From an uncultured Clostridia bacterium (lineage in GTDB: Bacteria > Bacillota_A > Clostridia > Christensenellales > Aristaeellaceae), in the NCBI GenBank assembly GCA_945871545.1, contig CAMBWJ010000150.1, forward strand, positions 1 through 5,445: a stretch of DNA of 5,445 nt, given 5' to 3'. The notes under the pieces are model-generated. The model did not search any database. It was given only the letters and a program-made list of their open reading frames with translations, and was not told where the DNA came from. A program made the translations under genes and the position numbers. This document shows, one piece after another, positions 4,864 to 5,445 of this stretch; the first letter of the stretch is position 1; every line of letters begins with the position of its first letter.

Positions 4864-5445
4864 TGCATACCTGGGAGAGAAGGATCACGCGCATCGGTGC
4901 GCTGCTGCTCCTCATCGGAGCGTTGCTGTGCGTGGGCGCGTTTGCAGTGAACGGCTTCAGCTTTGACGGCCTGGAGAACGTCTCCTACGAGGCGGTGACC
5001 TACATGCCCGAGGGGGCGTTCGACCGCCTGGACGTGTCGGCGGTGGATGCGGAGATTCACATCCAGCCCGCGCAGGACGGCATTTGCAGGGTCGTCTGCG
5101 ACGAGCGGGAAGACGCACGGTACAGCGTGGAGGTTCAGGACGGCGCGCTCACGGTGCGCAGCGGGGTCAACTGGCGCGCGGGCATTCCCTTCACTCTGAA
5201 AACGCCGCTGCTGATGATCGAGCTGCCGGAGAGGGCGTATGCGGAGCTGAAGGTGCACAGTGTCAGCGGGGACATCGACCTCTGGAGGCTGCGCATCGAT
5301 GCGCTGGCGATTGACACCACCAGCGGCGAGGTCGGTCTGGAGAAGCTTACGCTGGGCAGTCTGGACGTGGAGACGGTCAGCGGCGACGTTGAGATGACGG
5401 ACAGCGCTGCGAGCGGCGACGTGACCATCCGCACCACCAGCGGCG
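4860..5445 (+). CDS. DUF4097-family membrane-anchored beta-repeat protein, cut by window end
   Basis: The frame runs off the right edge after 195 codons. A basic N-terminus (WERRITRIG, 5-13) leads into one membrane segment (about 14-30), after which the chain should be outside the cell. From about residue 55 it is rich in alternating beta-strand residues and shows recurring turns: VSGDIDL (135-141), TTSGEVGL (153-160), TVSGDVEM (172-179), ASGDVTI (184-190) and TTSG (192-195). This pattern is typical of DUF4097 proteins, thought to form a stacked beta fold; function is unknown. The ATG at 4860 overlaps the DUF1700 stop as ATGA; a second ATG at 4863 is equally plausible (AGGAGG 4849-4854 lies five or eight bases upstream). 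It is the third gene of the PadR operon; more genes may follow outside the window. Confidence 0.86.
   Translation, partial: MMHTWERRITRIGALLLLIGALLCVGAFAVNGFSFDGLENVSYEAVTYMPEGAFDRLDVSAVDAEIHIQPAQDGICRVVCDEREDARYSVEVQDGALTVRSGVNWRAGIPFTLKTPLLMIELPERAYAELKVHSVSGDIDLWRLRIDALAIDTTSGEVGLEKLTLGSLDVETVSGDVEMTDSAASGDVTIRTTSG

Noticed and set aside
4482..5258. Minus-strand open frame antisense to the DUF1700 and DUF4097 genes
   Set aside because: It covers two overlapping, well-supported genes and shows no family signature.
1..5445. CRISPR arrays, tRNA or rRNA genes, insertion sequences, attachment sites, phage or defence genes
   Set aside because: I saw no regularly spaced repeats, cloverleaf-like segments, transposase motifs or terminal repeats. 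The window reads as ordinary chromosomal metabolic and regulatory DNA.

Overview
The window looks like chromosome from a GC-rich, Gram-positive-type bacterium of the Clostridia (Firmicutes). The evidence is a THF riboswitch ahead of a folate ECF-transporter S component, strong purine-rich ribosome binding sites, sigma-A-type promoters with 17-bp spacers, U-tract terminators, and a PadR/DUF1700/DUF4097 operon of the type common in that group. The genus cannot be read from the sequence. All protein assignments come from motifs read by eye, with no database search.

Layout, left to right. Positions 1-40 (minus) hold the first 13 codons of an unidentified gene. A GC-rich inverted repeat (104-150) separates it from folC (1434-163, minus), the Mur-ligase-type folylpolyglutamate/dihydrofolate synthase. 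A 192-bp divergent intergenic region carries back-to-back promoters for folC and for a class II ketose-bisphosphate aldolase (1627-2466, plus). No terminator with a U-tract follows the aldolase. A new promoter (-10 at 2545-2550) leads into a tetrahydrofolate riboswitch (aptamer about 2560-2651) and an expression platform of two mutually exclusive hairpins, one of which buries the folT ribosome binding site. The gene it controls (2723-3805) is a FolT-like S component with an unusual C-terminal extension: a seventh membrane segment and a polar domain of about 130 residues. Two tandem intrinsic terminators close this unit.

The right end is a separate operon: a consensus promoter with a dyad operator over its -10, then a PadR-family regulator (3972-4292), a DUF1700 membrane protein (4285-4863) and the start of a DUF4097 protein (4860 to the window end). 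The genes overlap by 8 and 4 bases, so they are very likely cotranscribed and translationally coupled.

Functionally, the left two-thirds centres on folate: FolT would import folate, FolC would trap and activate it by polyglutamylation, and the riboswitch would lower FolT when reduced folate is plentiful. The aldolase between them has no evident link to folate. The right operon resembles self-regulated envelope or membrane modules of unknown function.
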